Counted from the stretch's first letter, positions 34,158 to 44,799 are shown. The stretch: DNA of 64,000 bases from an uncultured Muribaculaceae bacterium (GCA_910584055.1 CAJTZS010000001.1:1-64000); one strand, 5' to 3'. Notes: generated from the letters alone by a model not told the origin. Translations and numbers: made by a program.

Positions 34158-35897
34158 ATGAAATCTATAAAATATATGGTGTGCTTGGCCATATTGGCTA
34201 TAGCCACATCTTGCGCCGACGACTGGCGCGATGATGCCTTGAAGCAGGCAGAGGCAGGCAAGCCGGAACAGCTTCCCGACCCCGAAACGGGCGAACCGCT
34301 CAAAGAAATTCCCTTCCATAAAGGAGTGAACATAAATGCATGGTTCGACCGCCAGGCTTCGCAGGTGAACATGGACAAAATCAAAGATAAGGATTTTGAC
34401 AATCTGAAGAAACTCGGCATGGACGTGGTGCGGCTCCCCATCAATTTCCACTCCAATGTGGGACCCGCTCCGGAATATAAACTTGACGAAGGTTATCTCA
34501 GCAACCTTGATGCGGCGGTCAACCGAATCACAAGCCATGGATTGTGGGTGATTCTCGACCATCACAGCCTGTCGGTGGAGACATTCCCCACAGACGGAGA
34601 AGCCCTTATCACCTCATGCTGCCGCCAACTTGCCCTCAGATACAAAGGGAAGGACAAGATTGCCCTTGAACTTTTCAACGAACCATTCGGACGCTACCTG
34701 CAGCTACACTGGCCGCTCATGCAGGGCCGCATTATAAAGGCCGTGCGTGCATGTGACCGCGACCTGATTATCGTTGCCACCGGCTGGGGCAGTCATCCTG
34801 AAAACCTTCAGGACCTGCCGGAATATAACGACCCGCGGGTTATCTATACTTTCCATTATTACAATCCTCAGATGTTCACCCACCAGAAAGCATATTGGGA
34901 CGGAAACTTTGTAAACCTTTCAGGCTACCCCTTCCCATATGACGGAGCCCGCATGCCCTCCATTCATCCGAAATGGCAGGAAGAGCCATACCTGGCTTTC
35001 CTGTATAACAACTATGCCGAAGCAGCCACCGTCAATAAAATCCGGGAAGAGATAACCGAAGTTGCAGACTGGGCCTCACAGCACGGCAAACTGATTTTCT
35101 GCGGTGAGTTCGGTGCGCTCAACACATCCGAACCTGCCGACCGCAACAGATGGTACAAAGCTGTCGGAGATATCATGGCGGAGAAGAATATCCCGTGGAC
35201 ACTCTGGCAGTATAACGACGAGCAGTTGGTAAATTTCAGTATATTCAACGGTGCCCAGATTTTCGAACAACTCGACACAGAGATGATGAAAGCCTTGGGT
35301 GTGACTTTGCCGGCCGAGTTCACCTCCGGCTCACCCCTTCCCCTTGTCTTCTATAGTGACAGCACAGAACCTTGGTGCAATATGAGGACCGATAAAAACG
35401 GCGGCGACAGATACCTTGACTACTATTGCAAGGACAATCCGGCAGAAGGGGCTAACTGCATCCGCTATAATGTTGTCAATCCCACAGGAGGCGTATGGTT
35501 TGAAATCTGGCTTCCCGCCAACGCACGCAGTCTCTATGAAGCCGGGGCGAGTCTTGAATTCAAGGCGCGCACCAAACATAAATTCAAGTCTCTGGAGATT
35601 CGTTTCCAACACTACAAAGACGGGGCGCCGCGTCAATGGCGCATGTCCGCTACAATCTCGTCAAGCGGCAATGCTTCGGCGACACGCCAGCTCGCAGCTG
35701 ACGGAGAGTGGCACACGATATCGATTCCGCTCAAAGAGATGCAATACCACGGATGTGACGGGGAATGGAAAGAACGTCCCGACGATGGCGAGGCCGGCTT
35801 CGACTGGGGCAGCCTGAACTGGCTCATGATCACTCCCGACAACGACCGCATGGCATCGGGCAAGACCATCTATATCGACGACATCAAAATCAAATAA
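34158..35897 (+). CDS. GH5 endo-glycanase lipoprotein with C-terminal binding domain
   Basis: This roughly 579-aa protein has a lipoprotein signal (MKSIKYMVCLAILAIATSC). ATG 34158 is chosen for this signal; 34119 and 34149 are in frame. The GH5 barrel carries the acid/base Glu in ELFNEPF and the nucleophile Glu in LIFCGEFGALN, so it is a retaining enzyme acting on an internal beta-linkage. The subfamily and exact substrate are not evident. Residues after about 400 form a separate beta-rich domain (YYCKDNPAEGANCIRYNVVN, GGVWFEIWLPANARSLYEAG), probably a carbohydrate-binding module. It is probably surface-exposed beside SusD. Its catalytic domain is a close paralogue of that encoded at 37599. 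Confidence 0.9.
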   Translation: MKSIKYMVCLAILAIATSCADDWRDDALKQAEAGKPEQLPDPETGEPLKEIPFHKGVNINAWFDRQASQVNMDKIKDKDFDNLKKLGMDVVRLPINFHSNVGPAPEYKLDEGYLSNLDAAVNRITSHGLWVILDHHSLSVETFPTDGEALITSCCRQLALRYKGKDKIALELFNEPFGRYLQLHWPLMQGRIIKAVRACDRDLIIVATGWGSHPENLQDLPEYNDPRVIYTFHYYNPQMFTHQKAYWDGNFVNLSGYPFPYDGARMPSIHPKWQEEPYLAFLYNNYAEAATVNKIREEITEVADWASQHGKLIFCGEFGALNTSEPADRNRWYKAVGDIMAEKNIPWTLWQYNDEQLVNFSIFNGAQIFEQLDTEMMKALGVTLPAEFTSGSPLPLVFYSDSTEPWCNMRTDKNGGDRYLDYYCKDNPAEGANCIRYNVVNPTGGVWFEIWLPANARSLYEAGASLEFKARTKHKFKSLEIRFQHYKDGAPRQWRMSATISSSGNASATRQLAADGEWHTISIPLKEMQYHGCDGEWKERPDDGEAGFDWGSLNWLMITPDNDRMASGKTIYIDDIKIK

Positions 35898-35918
35898 TTC
35901 ATTAACCTTATATTTATT

Positions 35919-37586
35919 ATGAAAAGAACTGATAAACTCATCGTTTCATGTCTTGCGCTGGCGGCAACCACTCTGTCCGTCTCAGCTCAACAGACTTTCG
36001 AAAAAATCGCCTTTATGGGTGATAACGTAGAGATTAACGGCCAGGGTCTCGGATGGAACGCAAGTTCCCCTGTCGTTGTTGAAATCAATCCCCAGACGGG
36101 CAACTTTGAATTCACCGCACGTTTCACGACCGAAAGAAGCCTCTGGCAGATGTATACCGACGCCATAGGGGTAGAGGATTGGGGTGCCCTCAAGGCATCG
36201 ATTTATACTCCCAACTTCTATTCAGCATTCTCCGACATGGATACCGAGCCGGAAGACCTCGCTGTCAACGTGGGTGGTGTCGAATGTTTCAATAAAAGTT
36301 ATCTGACGGAATGCATCGGGAAGAAAGTGATTGTCTATTCCGATCCTGACGGTGGATTCTGGGTTGGAGGCACTAACCTGCCGGTATTCTGCAAGATAAT
36401 ACTTTCCGGAGACCTCACTGAAATGACAGTAGAGTCAGCAAAAATCGAGCAACCTGAAACAGGGTATCCCGAGAACCTTTGGATCTACGGTGACGCCACA
36501 CCCGGCGGTTGGGATCTGGAAAAGGCAACACCTATGACCAACCTCGGCAACGGTATCTATCGCTATATCGGTGAGCTTAAATCCGGTGAACCGGGTGTTC
36601 TCCAGATTTATGCCGAAAATCCTTCGGTTTGCGGACCTGATGCAAAGGCATACGGACCTGCCGAACCTCAGACAATAACCTGCTGGGGCGTTTCCGATAA
36701 AAATTTAAGCTATTATGAAAGCCGCCCGGGTACATGTTACTATCAGATCCAGGCAGGTCAAACCAACAATTACGTCCTGACCGTGGATGTTGTCAACAAC
36801 ACCATCAGCGTCCTCTTCGACAATCTATATTTCGTTGGCGAACCATCCGACTGGCAATTCAAACACATGGAGAGTGTCGGCTACCGCACCTTCTCTTATA
36901 AGGGTTATTTCGCTGCCAACAAATCTTTCCTCTTCACTGCCACTGAAGGTTGGGATGCGAAGATCGCTTCCGGAACAGGAGACATCAGCTTCGGGCTCGC
37001 GGACTTCTCCGACAACACTATGGCATTAGGAAGCCAGGCCGCTATCAGAAACACTTACGAAGGCTACTATGTCCTGACTGTTGACCTTGACAAGAATACT
37101 CTTTATACCCGCACTTACAATCCTGACCCCATTGAAAAGCTTTTCGTACTCTGCAATGGCAAATATAACGAAATGACAGCTCAGCAGGACGGCACATATA
37201 TATGGGTGGGGACACCTGATAAAGATTTCGTTGTCACTCCGGGAAACAACACTTATCCCTGCTATATGCCCGGTCAGGAGAATTTAACAGTGCCAGCTAC
37301 GGGTATTTCCAACGGTAAGATGATCTTCAACACCACCGCTGCCAATAATGTTGACACAAAGTGGGTTATAGGAACACCGGAATTATATACTGTAAAGGTG
37401 AACCCGTCGGCAATGACAATCAACGTTGAGAAAGGGGATGCCACAGGTGTGAACACCGTAATGAATGATAACAGTGACGCTCCGGTTGATTTCTACGACC
37501 TCATGGGCCGGAAAATTCAGAATCCCGAAAAGGGCATATACATCCGCGTACAGGGTGGAACGGCAAAAAAAGTCTTCATTCAGTAA
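35919..37586 (+). CDS. SusE/F-like modular glycan-binding protein with sorting-type C-terminus
   Basis: This 555-aa protein has a cleavable signal (MKRTDKLIVSCLALAATTLS then VSAQQ) and no lipobox. An N-terminal beta domain (about 25-160) precedes tandem SusE/F-type modules. The first starts YPENLWIYGDATPGGWDLEK and the second LYFVGEPSDWQF, followed by a further unit with LFVLCNGKYNEM. The last 35 residues (VDFYDLMGRKIQNPEKGIYI, ending KKVFIQ) look like a type A sorting domain of the type IX secretion system. It is likely a secreted or cell-surface glycan-binding protein. The modules recur in the next gene. Confidence 0.8.
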   Translation: MKRTDKLIVSCLALAATTLSVSAQQTFEKIAFMGDNVEINGQGLGWNASSPVVVEINPQTGNFEFTARFTTERSLWQMYTDAIGVEDWGALKASIYTPNFYSAFSDMDTEPEDLAVNVGGVECFNKSYLTECIGKKVIVYSDPDGGFWVGGTNLPVFCKIILSGDLTEMTVESAKIEQPETGYPENLWIYGDATPGGWDLEKATPMTNLGNGIYRYIGELKSGEPGVLQIYAENPSVCGPDAKAYGPAEPQTITCWGVSDKNLSYYESRPGTCYYQIQAGQTNNYVLTVDVVNNTISVLFDNLYFVGEPSDWQFKHMESVGYRTFSYKGYFAANKSFLFTATEGWDAKIASGTGDISFGLADFSDNTMALGSQAAIRNTYEGYYVLTVDLDKNTLYTRTYNPDPIEKLFVLCNGKYNEMTAQQDGTYIWVGTPDKDFVVTPGNNTYPCYMPGQENLTVPATGISNGKMIFNTTAANNVDTKWVIGTPELYTVKVNPSAMTINVEKGDATGVNTVMNDNSDAPVDFYDLMGRKIQNPEKGIYIRVQGGTAKKVFIQ

Positions 37587-37598
37587 ACCAATGATCCA

Positions 37599-39875
37599 AT
37601 GAGAAGAATCAACAGTATTTTAATCTCTTTATTTACCCTTTCTGCAGTCTTTACACCGGAGTTTTTCCGGGTAAAGGCCGCAGAGACGGTTTCTTCGTCC
37701 GCAGGAGAAACCGTCGTTCCTCTTCAGGAAGCGCCTTTCCACAAGGGAGTGAACGTCAATGCCTGGTTTGACATTCCGGCTTCAAATGTCAACCTGAACA
37801 AATATAAGGCATCGGAATTCGAGAATCTTAAACGACTCGGCATGGATGTGGTGCGGCTGCCGATCAATTTCCATTCCAATGTAGGATCCGCCCCCGACTA
37901 TAAGCTTGACGAAGGTTATCTAAGCAATCTTGACGAAGCTGTCAGTCGGATTACAGACAATGGCCTGTGGGTGATTCTCGACCATCACAGTCTGTCAACG
38001 GAGGCTTTCCCGGCCGATGGCGAAGCTCTGATTACTTCGTGCTGCCGACAGCTCGCCCTCAGATATAAAGGGAGGGACAAAATAGCCCTTGAACTTTTCA
38101 ACGAGCCTTTCAGAGAAGAGTTGAAAGAGCTATGGCCGCCAATGCAGGGACGCATCATCAAGGCCGTACGTGAGTGTGACCCCAATCTTATCATGATTGC
38201 TACAGGATGGGGATGCTATCCCAAAAACCTACTGGATCTTCCGGAATACAACGATCCGAGGGTGGTCTATACATTCCATTACTATGACCCGATAGTGTTC
38301 ACCCACCAGCTCGCTTATTGGGATGAAAATCTCGGAAAGCTTTCAGGTTATCCTTTCCCCTACGATGCCGCGCGTATGCCGGAGATTCACCAGGATTGGC
38401 AAAAAGAGCCATACTTGACTTTCCTATATAACAGCTATCCCGAAATGGCAACCGCCAATCAAATCCGGAAAGATATAAGTGATGTCGCCGACTGGGCGAA
38501 ACAGAATGGCAAGTTGCTGTTCTGCGGAGAGTTCGGTGCTCTCAATACATCCGAACCGGCCGACCGCTACCGATGGTATAAAGCTATCGGTGATGTTCTG
38601 AACGAGAAAGACATTCCATGGACGTTATGGCAGTATCACGATGACCAAACTGTTAATTTCAGTATATTCAAAGGCAACCGCTATTTCCGCAACCTCGACA
38701 CCGAAATGCTGGAGGCTTTAGGGATAACAATTCCCGAAGCTCCCGGATATCCCGAAAATCTCTGGATTTATGGTGACGCCACTCCCGGCGGTTGGGACCT
38801 GGAAAAAACCACACCCATGGAGAATCTTGGCAATGGAGTCTATCGGTATGTCGGTGAGCTTAAGTCCGGTAGTCCAGGAGCGCTCCAGATATATGCCGAA
38901 AACCCGAAGGTTTGTGGCACAGATGCAATGGCATTCGGACAAAACGAACCTTGTATCATAAATTGCTGGGGAGTTTCAAACAATAATATAAACTATTATG
39001 ATAAAAACCGTCCCGGTAGCTGCTATTATCAGATACAAGAGGGACAGACCAACAATTATATCCTGACCGTGGATGTTGAGAAGAACACAATCGATGTTCT
39101 TCTCAATAACCTATATCTCGTCGGCGTTCCCACTGAATGGCAACACATACAGATGAAGAACGAGGGCAACCGCATCTTTTCTTATAAGGGGTATTTCGCC
39201 AAGGAAAGTGCATTCGCATTTACAACCACGGCCGACTGGTCCACAACTTTCGCACCGGCAAACGGCGATGTCACCTTCGGCTTATCCGACTTCTCAGACA
39301 ATACGCTGCAATTCGGAAAACCATGCACCATGAAAAATGCATACGAAGGTCACTACATAGTGTATGCAGACTTAAACAACAACACCCTAAAAACAAGGAC
39401 ATACAATCCCGACCCTATTGAAAAGCTATATGTGCTTTGCGACGGCAATTATAACGAAATGACCCTTCAGGAGGATGGCACACACGTATGGTGCGGAGAC
39501 TTAAGCGAAGGTTTCGTAATCACCACGAAAACCGAGCCATATCCATGCTATATGCCCGGTGATGAAATCGTGGCTGCATCGGCAAACGTTATTTCCGACG
39601 GCAAAATGATTTTCAATATCACCGCCGCCAACAACGTAGACAAAAAATGGACGGTCGGCTCTTCGGGGGTATACACCGTAACGGTTAACCCGTCTGCAAT
39701 GAGCTTAAGTGTTGTAAAAGGCGACGCCACCGGCATAGATTCCGTAACTGTTACAGAAAACGGCACGGACTCCGTTGAATACTATGACCTCCTTGGAAGG
39801 AAAGTGCAAAATCCTATAAACGGAATCTACATAAAAATAAAGGGTGGAAAATCTCAGAAAGTAATCATCAAGTAA
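37599..39875 (+). CDS. GH5 glycanase fused to SusE/F-like modules and sorting-type C-terminus
   Basis: This 758-aa secreted protein is a chimera. Residues about 45-385 are a GH5 domain that by eye is about three-quarters identical to the one in 34158-35897, with the same NEPF and GEFGALN catalytic Glu residues. Residues from about 388 (YPENLWIYGDATPGGWDLEK) to the end match the modules and tail of 35919-37586, including YDLLGRKVQNPINGIYIKIK. The signal peptide ends near VKAAE, with no lipobox. It is probably a secreted, glycan-anchored version of the surface GH5. Confidence 0.9.
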   Translation: MRRINSILISLFTLSAVFTPEFFRVKAAETVSSSAGETVVPLQEAPFHKGVNVNAWFDIPASNVNLNKYKASEFENLKRLGMDVVRLPINFHSNVGSAPDYKLDEGYLSNLDEAVSRITDNGLWVILDHHSLSTEAFPADGEALITSCCRQLALRYKGRDKIALELFNEPFREELKELWPPMQGRIIKAVRECDPNLIMIATGWGCYPKNLLDLPEYNDPRVVYTFHYYDPIVFTHQLAYWDENLGKLSGYPFPYDAARMPEIHQDWQKEPYLTFLYNSYPEMATANQIRKDISDVADWAKQNGKLLFCGEFGALNTSEPADRYRWYKAIGDVLNEKDIPWTLWQYHDDQTVNFSIFKGNRYFRNLDTEMLEALGITIPEAPGYPENLWIYGDATPGGWDLEKTTPMENLGNGVYRYVGELKSGSPGALQIYAENPKVCGTDAMAFGQNEPCIINCWGVSNNNINYYDKNRPGSCYYQIQEGQTNNYILTVDVEKNTIDVLLNNLYLVGVPTEWQHIQMKNEGNRIFSYKGYFAKESAFAFTTTADWSTTFAPANGDVTFGLSDFSDNTLQFGKPCTMKNAYEGHYIVYADLNNNTLKTRTYNPDPIEKLYVLCDGNYNEMTLQEDGTHVWCGDLSEGFVITTKTEPYPCYMPGDEIVAASANVISDGKMIFNITAANNVDKKWTVGSSGVYTVTVNPSAMSLSVVKGDATGIDSVTVTENGTDSVEYYDLLGRKVQNPINGIYIKIKGGKSQKVIIK

Positions 39876-39878
39876 ATC

Positions 39879-42482
39879 ATGAGAGTATCCAGATATATAA
39901 TCATTTCCGCTATCAGCGCAATAGCCGGTGCCACCACTCTTCATGCCGCTGTTCCGGCTCTTCCCGGCACTGTTGGCCGACGCACTACGGCTCTTCCCGC
40001 AGACGCGTGGCTCTGTTCGGAGTGGATTGCGGTGCCCGGAGCGCCTGAGAAAACTACAATGACAAACGATGACGACCAGCGTGCAGCCGATGGGGCAAGC
40101 TGGTTCTGCCTTGACCTAAGGAACGAAAAGAAAGTGAAAAAAGCCGTATGGATGACAGCAGGTCTGGGTATCTATCAGCTTTATGCCAACGGCAAACCGG
40201 TGGGGGAGGAAGTGCTCAAACCCGGCTTCACGCATCTTGAGAAGACACGCCGGTCATTTACCTACGACATAACCGGTGCGCTCAACCGCAAACAAGGGGC
40301 TGGGAATCAACTTGCCGTGCAGTCCACTCCCGGATGGTGGGCAGACCGTATCGCCACACCAAGCGGCACTATCGGAATGACCGGCGGCAAGCCGGCATTC
40401 CGCTCTGTTCTGGAAATTACCTACGAGGACGGCACCACGAAACGCATAGGCACCGACACTTCATGGAAAGCCGGTGTGGCAGGTCCCGTCACTCATGCAG
40501 GTATATACGACGGCGAAGCTTATGATGCCCGCATACCTATGGGTTATGAAACCGCTTCATCCTTTGGCAACGCCGAAACCTACACCCGCTTCAACGGGGA
40601 AATCCTGCCATCAGACGGCGGCGAGGTTTATATACGTACCGACCTCATGCTCTCTCCTAAAAAGACATACGTATGGAAAGGTATAACAGAAGCCGACAAC
40701 TCTCACTACGGCAAAGTCAAGATCCTTCGGGACTATCCTAAAGGAAAAGATATCACCGTGAATCCCGGTGAGACACTTGTGGTTGATTTCGGTCAGAATG
40801 CAGCAGCCGTGCCTGTATTTGAATTCAGTGCTGCGGAAGGAACAAAACTTGCCTGTCATTTCGCTGAAATCCTCAACGACGGCAACGGTGCTCACAACCG
40901 AGGCATGGACGGTCCGGAGGGTTCGGCACATCTGCAAAACCTGCGCCTTAGCAAAGATTTCCTGCGCCTTGACTACACTTTCGGCCATGGCGGTCGCATG
41001 GTCAGCTACAGGCCGGAATGCACTTTTTATGGCTACCGCTTCCTCTCCCTGACCGCAGACGCGCCTGTAACCATAAAATCGGTAAAGTCGCTGCCTGTAA
41101 CCTCCATTACAAAAGGAATGGAGACCGGCTTCATCACCACCGACAACGATGACATCAACCGCCTCATCTCCAATACGCGCTGGGGGCAACTGTCGAACTA
41201 TCTCTCCGTACCCACAGACTGTCCTCAACGCAACGAACGTCTCGGATGGTCCGGCGACACACAAGTCTTTGCCGAGACAGGCTCATTTTTCGCAGACACC
41301 GATAAATTTTTACATAAGTGGACTCGCGACCTTCGCGACTCGCAACATCCCGACGGCGGCTTTTCCAACGTGGCTCCCGGCTCGATGTATTCCTTTCATC
41401 CTGTTGAGACCACACGTTCCGGATGGGCAGACGCAGGAATTATCGTGCCTTATATTATGTGGAAACAGTTTGCCGACACCGCTATAGTCAATGACAACTG
41501 GCAGGCAATGGAGAAATACATGAACCTTCTCGATGCCAATAACGCCGAGCATAACGCCTTTATAAAATACAACAATGGCTGCCAATGGGGCGACTGGCTC
41601 AGTTACGAACCACTTGAAAGCTGGGGAGGAGGAATCGACACTATCGTTGACGGCAAGAAGGTACAACGTCCGGAAGCACGTGAATACTGGTCATTCCTGC
41701 AGGGGTGCTACTGGATATCCAACGCAGACATGATGGCGGACATGGCCCGCGCCACCGGGCGCGATGCATCGCGCTGGACCGCCATGGCGCAACGCGCCCG
41801 CGAACACGTGCGCTCGCGTCATATCAACCCCGACGGCACATTCCGTCTTGACATCCTCAACACAATGCAGACCCCGGCTCTCTTCGCATTGCGCAACAAG
41901 CTTGTAGAAGGAGAAGCAAAAGAGAACATGAAGCAACGCCTGCGACGGAATTTCGAAGAACATGGCAACTGCCTCCAGACCGGTTTCCTCGGCACGTCCA
42001 TCCTTATGTCAACCCTTACCGACAACGGCATGACGGACATCGCCTACGAACTGCTCCTCCAACATAAGAATCCCAGCTGGCTCTACTCGGTAGACAACGG
42101 TGCCACCACCATATGGGAGCGTTGGAACAGCTATACTATAGAAAACGGTATGGGAAAGGCCGGCATGAACAGCTTCAACCACTATGCCTACGGCTGCGTG
42201 TGCCAATGGATGTGGAACACCATGGCGGGCATTCAAGCGGATCCCGCAAGTCCCGGTTTCCGTAATATAATCATGAAGCCGGTGCCTGACAAACGCATAG
42301 GTTCGCTGAAGGCACAGTACGCATCCGCGGCAGGACTTATCAAGAGCGAATGGAAATACAACGGAGACCGCTGCATCTGGAAATTCACCATTCCCGAAGG
42401 CTCCACCGCCACTGTCACCCTCCCCGTGGAGGGAGCGAAGCCCCAGACTTTCTCCGCCGGAAGCCATACCCTCACTTTCTAA
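39879..42482 (+). CDS. GH78 alpha-L-rhamnosidase
   Basis: This 867-aa secreted enzyme has a signal peptide ending LHA. It has the usual order of the family: an N-terminal beta-sandwich (WFCLDLRNEKKVKKAVWMTA, GLGIYQLYANG), the concanavalin-like domain (VVDFGQNAAAVPVFEF), the six-hairpin catalytic barrel with the signature PTDCPQRNERLGWSGD and GDTQVFAETGSFF, and a C-terminal beta domain (NHYAYGCVCQWMW). It removes terminal alpha-L-rhamnose by inversion. Its presence matches the rhamnose catabolic genes of the same strand. Confidence 0.95.
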   Translation: MRVSRYIIISAISAIAGATTLHAAVPALPGTVGRRTTALPADAWLCSEWIAVPGAPEKTTMTNDDDQRAADGASWFCLDLRNEKKVKKAVWMTAGLGIYQLYANGKPVGEEVLKPGFTHLEKTRRSFTYDITGALNRKQGAGNQLAVQSTPGWWADRIATPSGTIGMTGGKPAFRSVLEITYEDGTTKRIGTDTSWKAGVAGPVTHAGIYDGEAYDARIPMGYETASSFGNAETYTRFNGEILPSDGGEVYIRTDLMLSPKKTYVWKGITEADNSHYGKVKILRDYPKGKDITVNPGETLVVDFGQNAAAVPVFEFSAAEGTKLACHFAEILNDGNGAHNRGMDGPEGSAHLQNLRLSKDFLRLDYTFGHGGRMVSYRPECTFYGYRFLSLTADAPVTIKSVKSLPVTSITKGMETGFITTDNDDINRLISNTRWGQLSNYLSVPTDCPQRNERLGWSGDTQVFAETGSFFADTDKFLHKWTRDLRDSQHPDGGFSNVAPGSMYSFHPVETTRSGWADAGIIVPYIMWKQFADTAIVNDNWQAMEKYMNLLDANNAEHNAFIKYNNGCQWGDWLSYEPLESWGGGIDTIVDGKKVQRPEAREYWSFLQGCYWISNADMMADMARATGRDASRWTAMAQRAREHVRSRHINPDGTFRLDILNTMQTPALFALRNKLVEGEAKENMKQRLRRNFEEHGNCLQTGFLGTSILMSTLTDNGMTDIAYELLLQHKNPSWLYSVDNGATTIWERWNSYTIENGMGKAGMNSFNHYAYGCVCQWMWNTMAGIQADPASPGFRNIIMKPVPDKRIGSLKAQYASAAGLIKSEWKYNGDRCIWKFTIPEGSTATVTLPVEGAKPQTFSAGSHTLTF

Positions 42483-42504
42483 GAATTTGTTTAAAAACCA
42501 CTTC

Positions 42505-44769
42505 ATGAAGCTATTCCATCTTTGCCAGATTGTTTCGTGCGCTGTGCTCGCATCGTGCACTTCGTCCACACCCGAGTCAACATTCATCGATGACCTCATG
42601 TCCCGGATGTCTTTGGAAGAAAAGATAGGCCAACTCAATTTGCCTACAGGTGGCGACCTACAATCCGGCACCGTTTTTGGACCCGAACTTGACAGCCTGA
42701 TATTGAAGGGCCGCATAGGCGGTTTCTTCAATGTCAAGGGGGTCAAGGAGATTTCAAGACTTCAGCATCTTGCCGTGGAAAAAGGTTCTCACGGCATACC
42801 GCTTCTTGTCGGGGCTGACGTGATTCATGGATACGAAACGGTTTTCCCGATTCCGTTGGCTATGTCCTGCACCTGGGACACCACGGCGGTGGAACGCATG
42901 GCATCCATCTCGGCAACAGAAGCCACCGCCGACGGTGTCAACTGGAATTTCAGCCCGATGGTGGATATATGCCGCGACCCCCGCTGGGGAAGAATAGCCG
43001 AAGGCTCCGGAGAGGATCCATATTTAGGAGCCAAGATGGGATCTGCATATGTGAGAGGATATCAGGGAGAGAATCTTAAAGCCGACAGCACACTTTTAGC
43101 ATGCGTTAAACACTTCGCCCTTTACGGAGCGGCGGAGGGAGGTCGCGATTATCGGGAAGCCGACATGAGCGACATAACAATGTATAACTATTATCTGCCA
43201 CCATTCAAGGCCGCAATAGATGCAGGATGCGCAACACTGATGACCTCTTTCAACCTAATCAACGGAACACACGCCACAGCAGACGGCAAACTTATAAACG
43301 GTCTTTTAAGAAAAGACTGGGGATTTGACGGACTTGTGGTATCGGATTACAATTCTTTCCCGGAGATTGCAACTATGGGGACTTCCACGATGGACGAAGC
43401 CGCAACACTGGCGCTGAAAGCGGGAACGGACATGGACATGGTATCCGGCCTATTCCTGGGAAATCTGAAGGAAGCGGTTGAAAAAGGCTTGGTTTCTGAA
43501 AAATTGATTGACAAGGCCTGCCGGAGGGTATTGGTTGCAAAACAGCAACTCGGACTCTTCGACAATCCTTATGTGTATTGCAATCCCAGACGTGCGGAAA
43601 CGGATATTTTCACCGATGCCCACCGGCACGCGGCAAGGGGGATTGCTGCAGAAACTTTCGTCCTGTTAAAAAACGACAACAATATCCTCCCTTTGAAAAA
43701 AAGAGGAAAAATTGCAGTCATCGGACCATTGGCAGATACTCCGGCCAATATGGTCGGTTGCTGGAGCATGCATGCACAGACCGACAGGTATGGATCGCTT
43801 CTTGATGCCATAAAAAAAGCCGTAGGCGATGATGCCCATGTGCTTTATTCCCAAGGATGCAACATTTATGATGACGAAACGATGCAACGTAATGCCACGG
43901 GGTCGCGCCCCATACCTTTTATCCACGATACCCGGCAATTGGAGCGCGAGGCGTTGCAAGCCGCAGGGCAGGCCGACATCATAGTGGCGGCAATGGGAGA
44001 AAGCAGCGATATGAGCGGAGAGTCAGCTTCGAGGGCTGATATTTCAATACCGTCTCCGCAACGTCGTCTGTTGGAAAAACTGAAAGAGACAGGGAAGCCA
44101 GTGGTGCTTCTACTCTTCACGGGCCGACCGCTCGTGCTGGACTGGGAATCGCGCAATCTCGATGCAATACTGAATGTATGGTTCGGAGGAAGCGAAGCCG
44201 GCGACGCTATTGCAGACGTGATCTTCGGAGACAAAATCCCGCAAGGGAAACTGACAACTTCGTTCCCCCTGCATCAGGGTCAGATTCCTATACATTACAA
44301 TCACCTGCAAACAAGCCACCCCGACCCGCAGCCGGGTGTGTTCAACCGTTATTGCTCCAATTACATTGATGTGGACAATGAAACGCTTTATCCTTTCGGA
44401 TATGGACTAAGCTATACAACATTTGAATACGGAAAACCGGAAATAAGTTCACCCACGCTTGAAAAGGGAGGCACATTGACATTGAGCGTAGAAGTCAGGA
44501 ACACAGGGGAATATGACGGGATAGAGATTGTGCAACTTTATATCCGTGACCCTGTGGCGAAGATTGCCAGACCTGTTAAGGAACTTAAAGATTACGCAAG
44601 GGTGTTTCTCCGTAAAGGTGAGACGGGAACTGTCCGTTTTATACTGACTGAAGAAAAGCTGAAATATTACAATGCAGATTTAGAATATGGCTATGACCCG
44701 GGGGAATTTTTGGTTATGATAGGACCGGACAGCCGAAATCTCCAGACACTATCCTTTCAGGCTAAATGA
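42505..44769 (+). CDS. GH3 beta-glucosidase-type lipoprotein
   Basis: This 754-aa protein starts at ATG 42505. The open frame begins with a TTG at 42487, but 42505 gives a lipoprotein signal (AVLASCTSS). The GH3 N-terminal barrel has the nucleophile Asp in GFDGLVVSDYNSFPE and the substrate motif KHFALYGAAEGGRDY. The C-terminal alpha/beta sandwich and a fibronectin-III-like domain (VRNTGEYDGIEIVQLYIRDP) follow. The family is BglX-like and most likely releases beta-linked glucose or similar sugars in the periplasm. Confidence 0.93.
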   Translation: MKLFHLCQIVSCAVLASCTSSTPESTFIDDLMSRMSLEEKIGQLNLPTGGDLQSGTVFGPELDSLILKGRIGGFFNVKGVKEISRLQHLAVEKGSHGIPLLVGADVIHGYETVFPIPLAMSCTWDTTAVERMASISATEATADGVNWNFSPMVDICRDPRWGRIAEGSGEDPYLGAKMGSAYVRGYQGENLKADSTLLACVKHFALYGAAEGGRDYREADMSDITMYNYYLPPFKAAIDAGCATLMTSFNLINGTHATADGKLINGLLRKDWGFDGLVVSDYNSFPEIATMGTSTMDEAATLALKAGTDMDMVSGLFLGNLKEAVEKGLVSEKLIDKACRRVLVAKQQLGLFDNPYVYCNPRRAETDIFTDAHRHAARGIAAETFVLLKNDNNILPLKKRGKIAVIGPLADTPANMVGCWSMHAQTDRYGSLLDAIKKAVGDDAHVLYSQGCNIYDDETMQRNATGSRPIPFIHDTRQLEREALQAAGQADIIVAAMGESSDMSGESASRADISIPSPQRRLLEKLKETGKPVVLLLFTGRPLVLDWESRNLDAILNVWFGGSEAGDAIADVIFGDKIPQGKLTTSFPLHQGQIPIHYNHLQTSHPDPQPGVFNRYCSNYIDVDNETLYPFGYGLSYTTFEYGKPEISSPTLEKGGTLTLSVEVRNTGEYDGIEIVQLYIRDPVAKIARPVKELKDYARVFLRKGETGTVRFILTEEKLKYYNADLEYGYDPGEFLVMIGPDSRNLQTLSFQAK

Positions 44770-44799
44770 TGCATTCTTAGGAACAAGAAATACAATATA

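Noticed and set aside
40611..42746. Minus-strand frames of 217 and 245 codons opposite the rhamnosidase and GH3 genes
   Set aside because: They are antisense to clear enzymes and show no coding features of their own.
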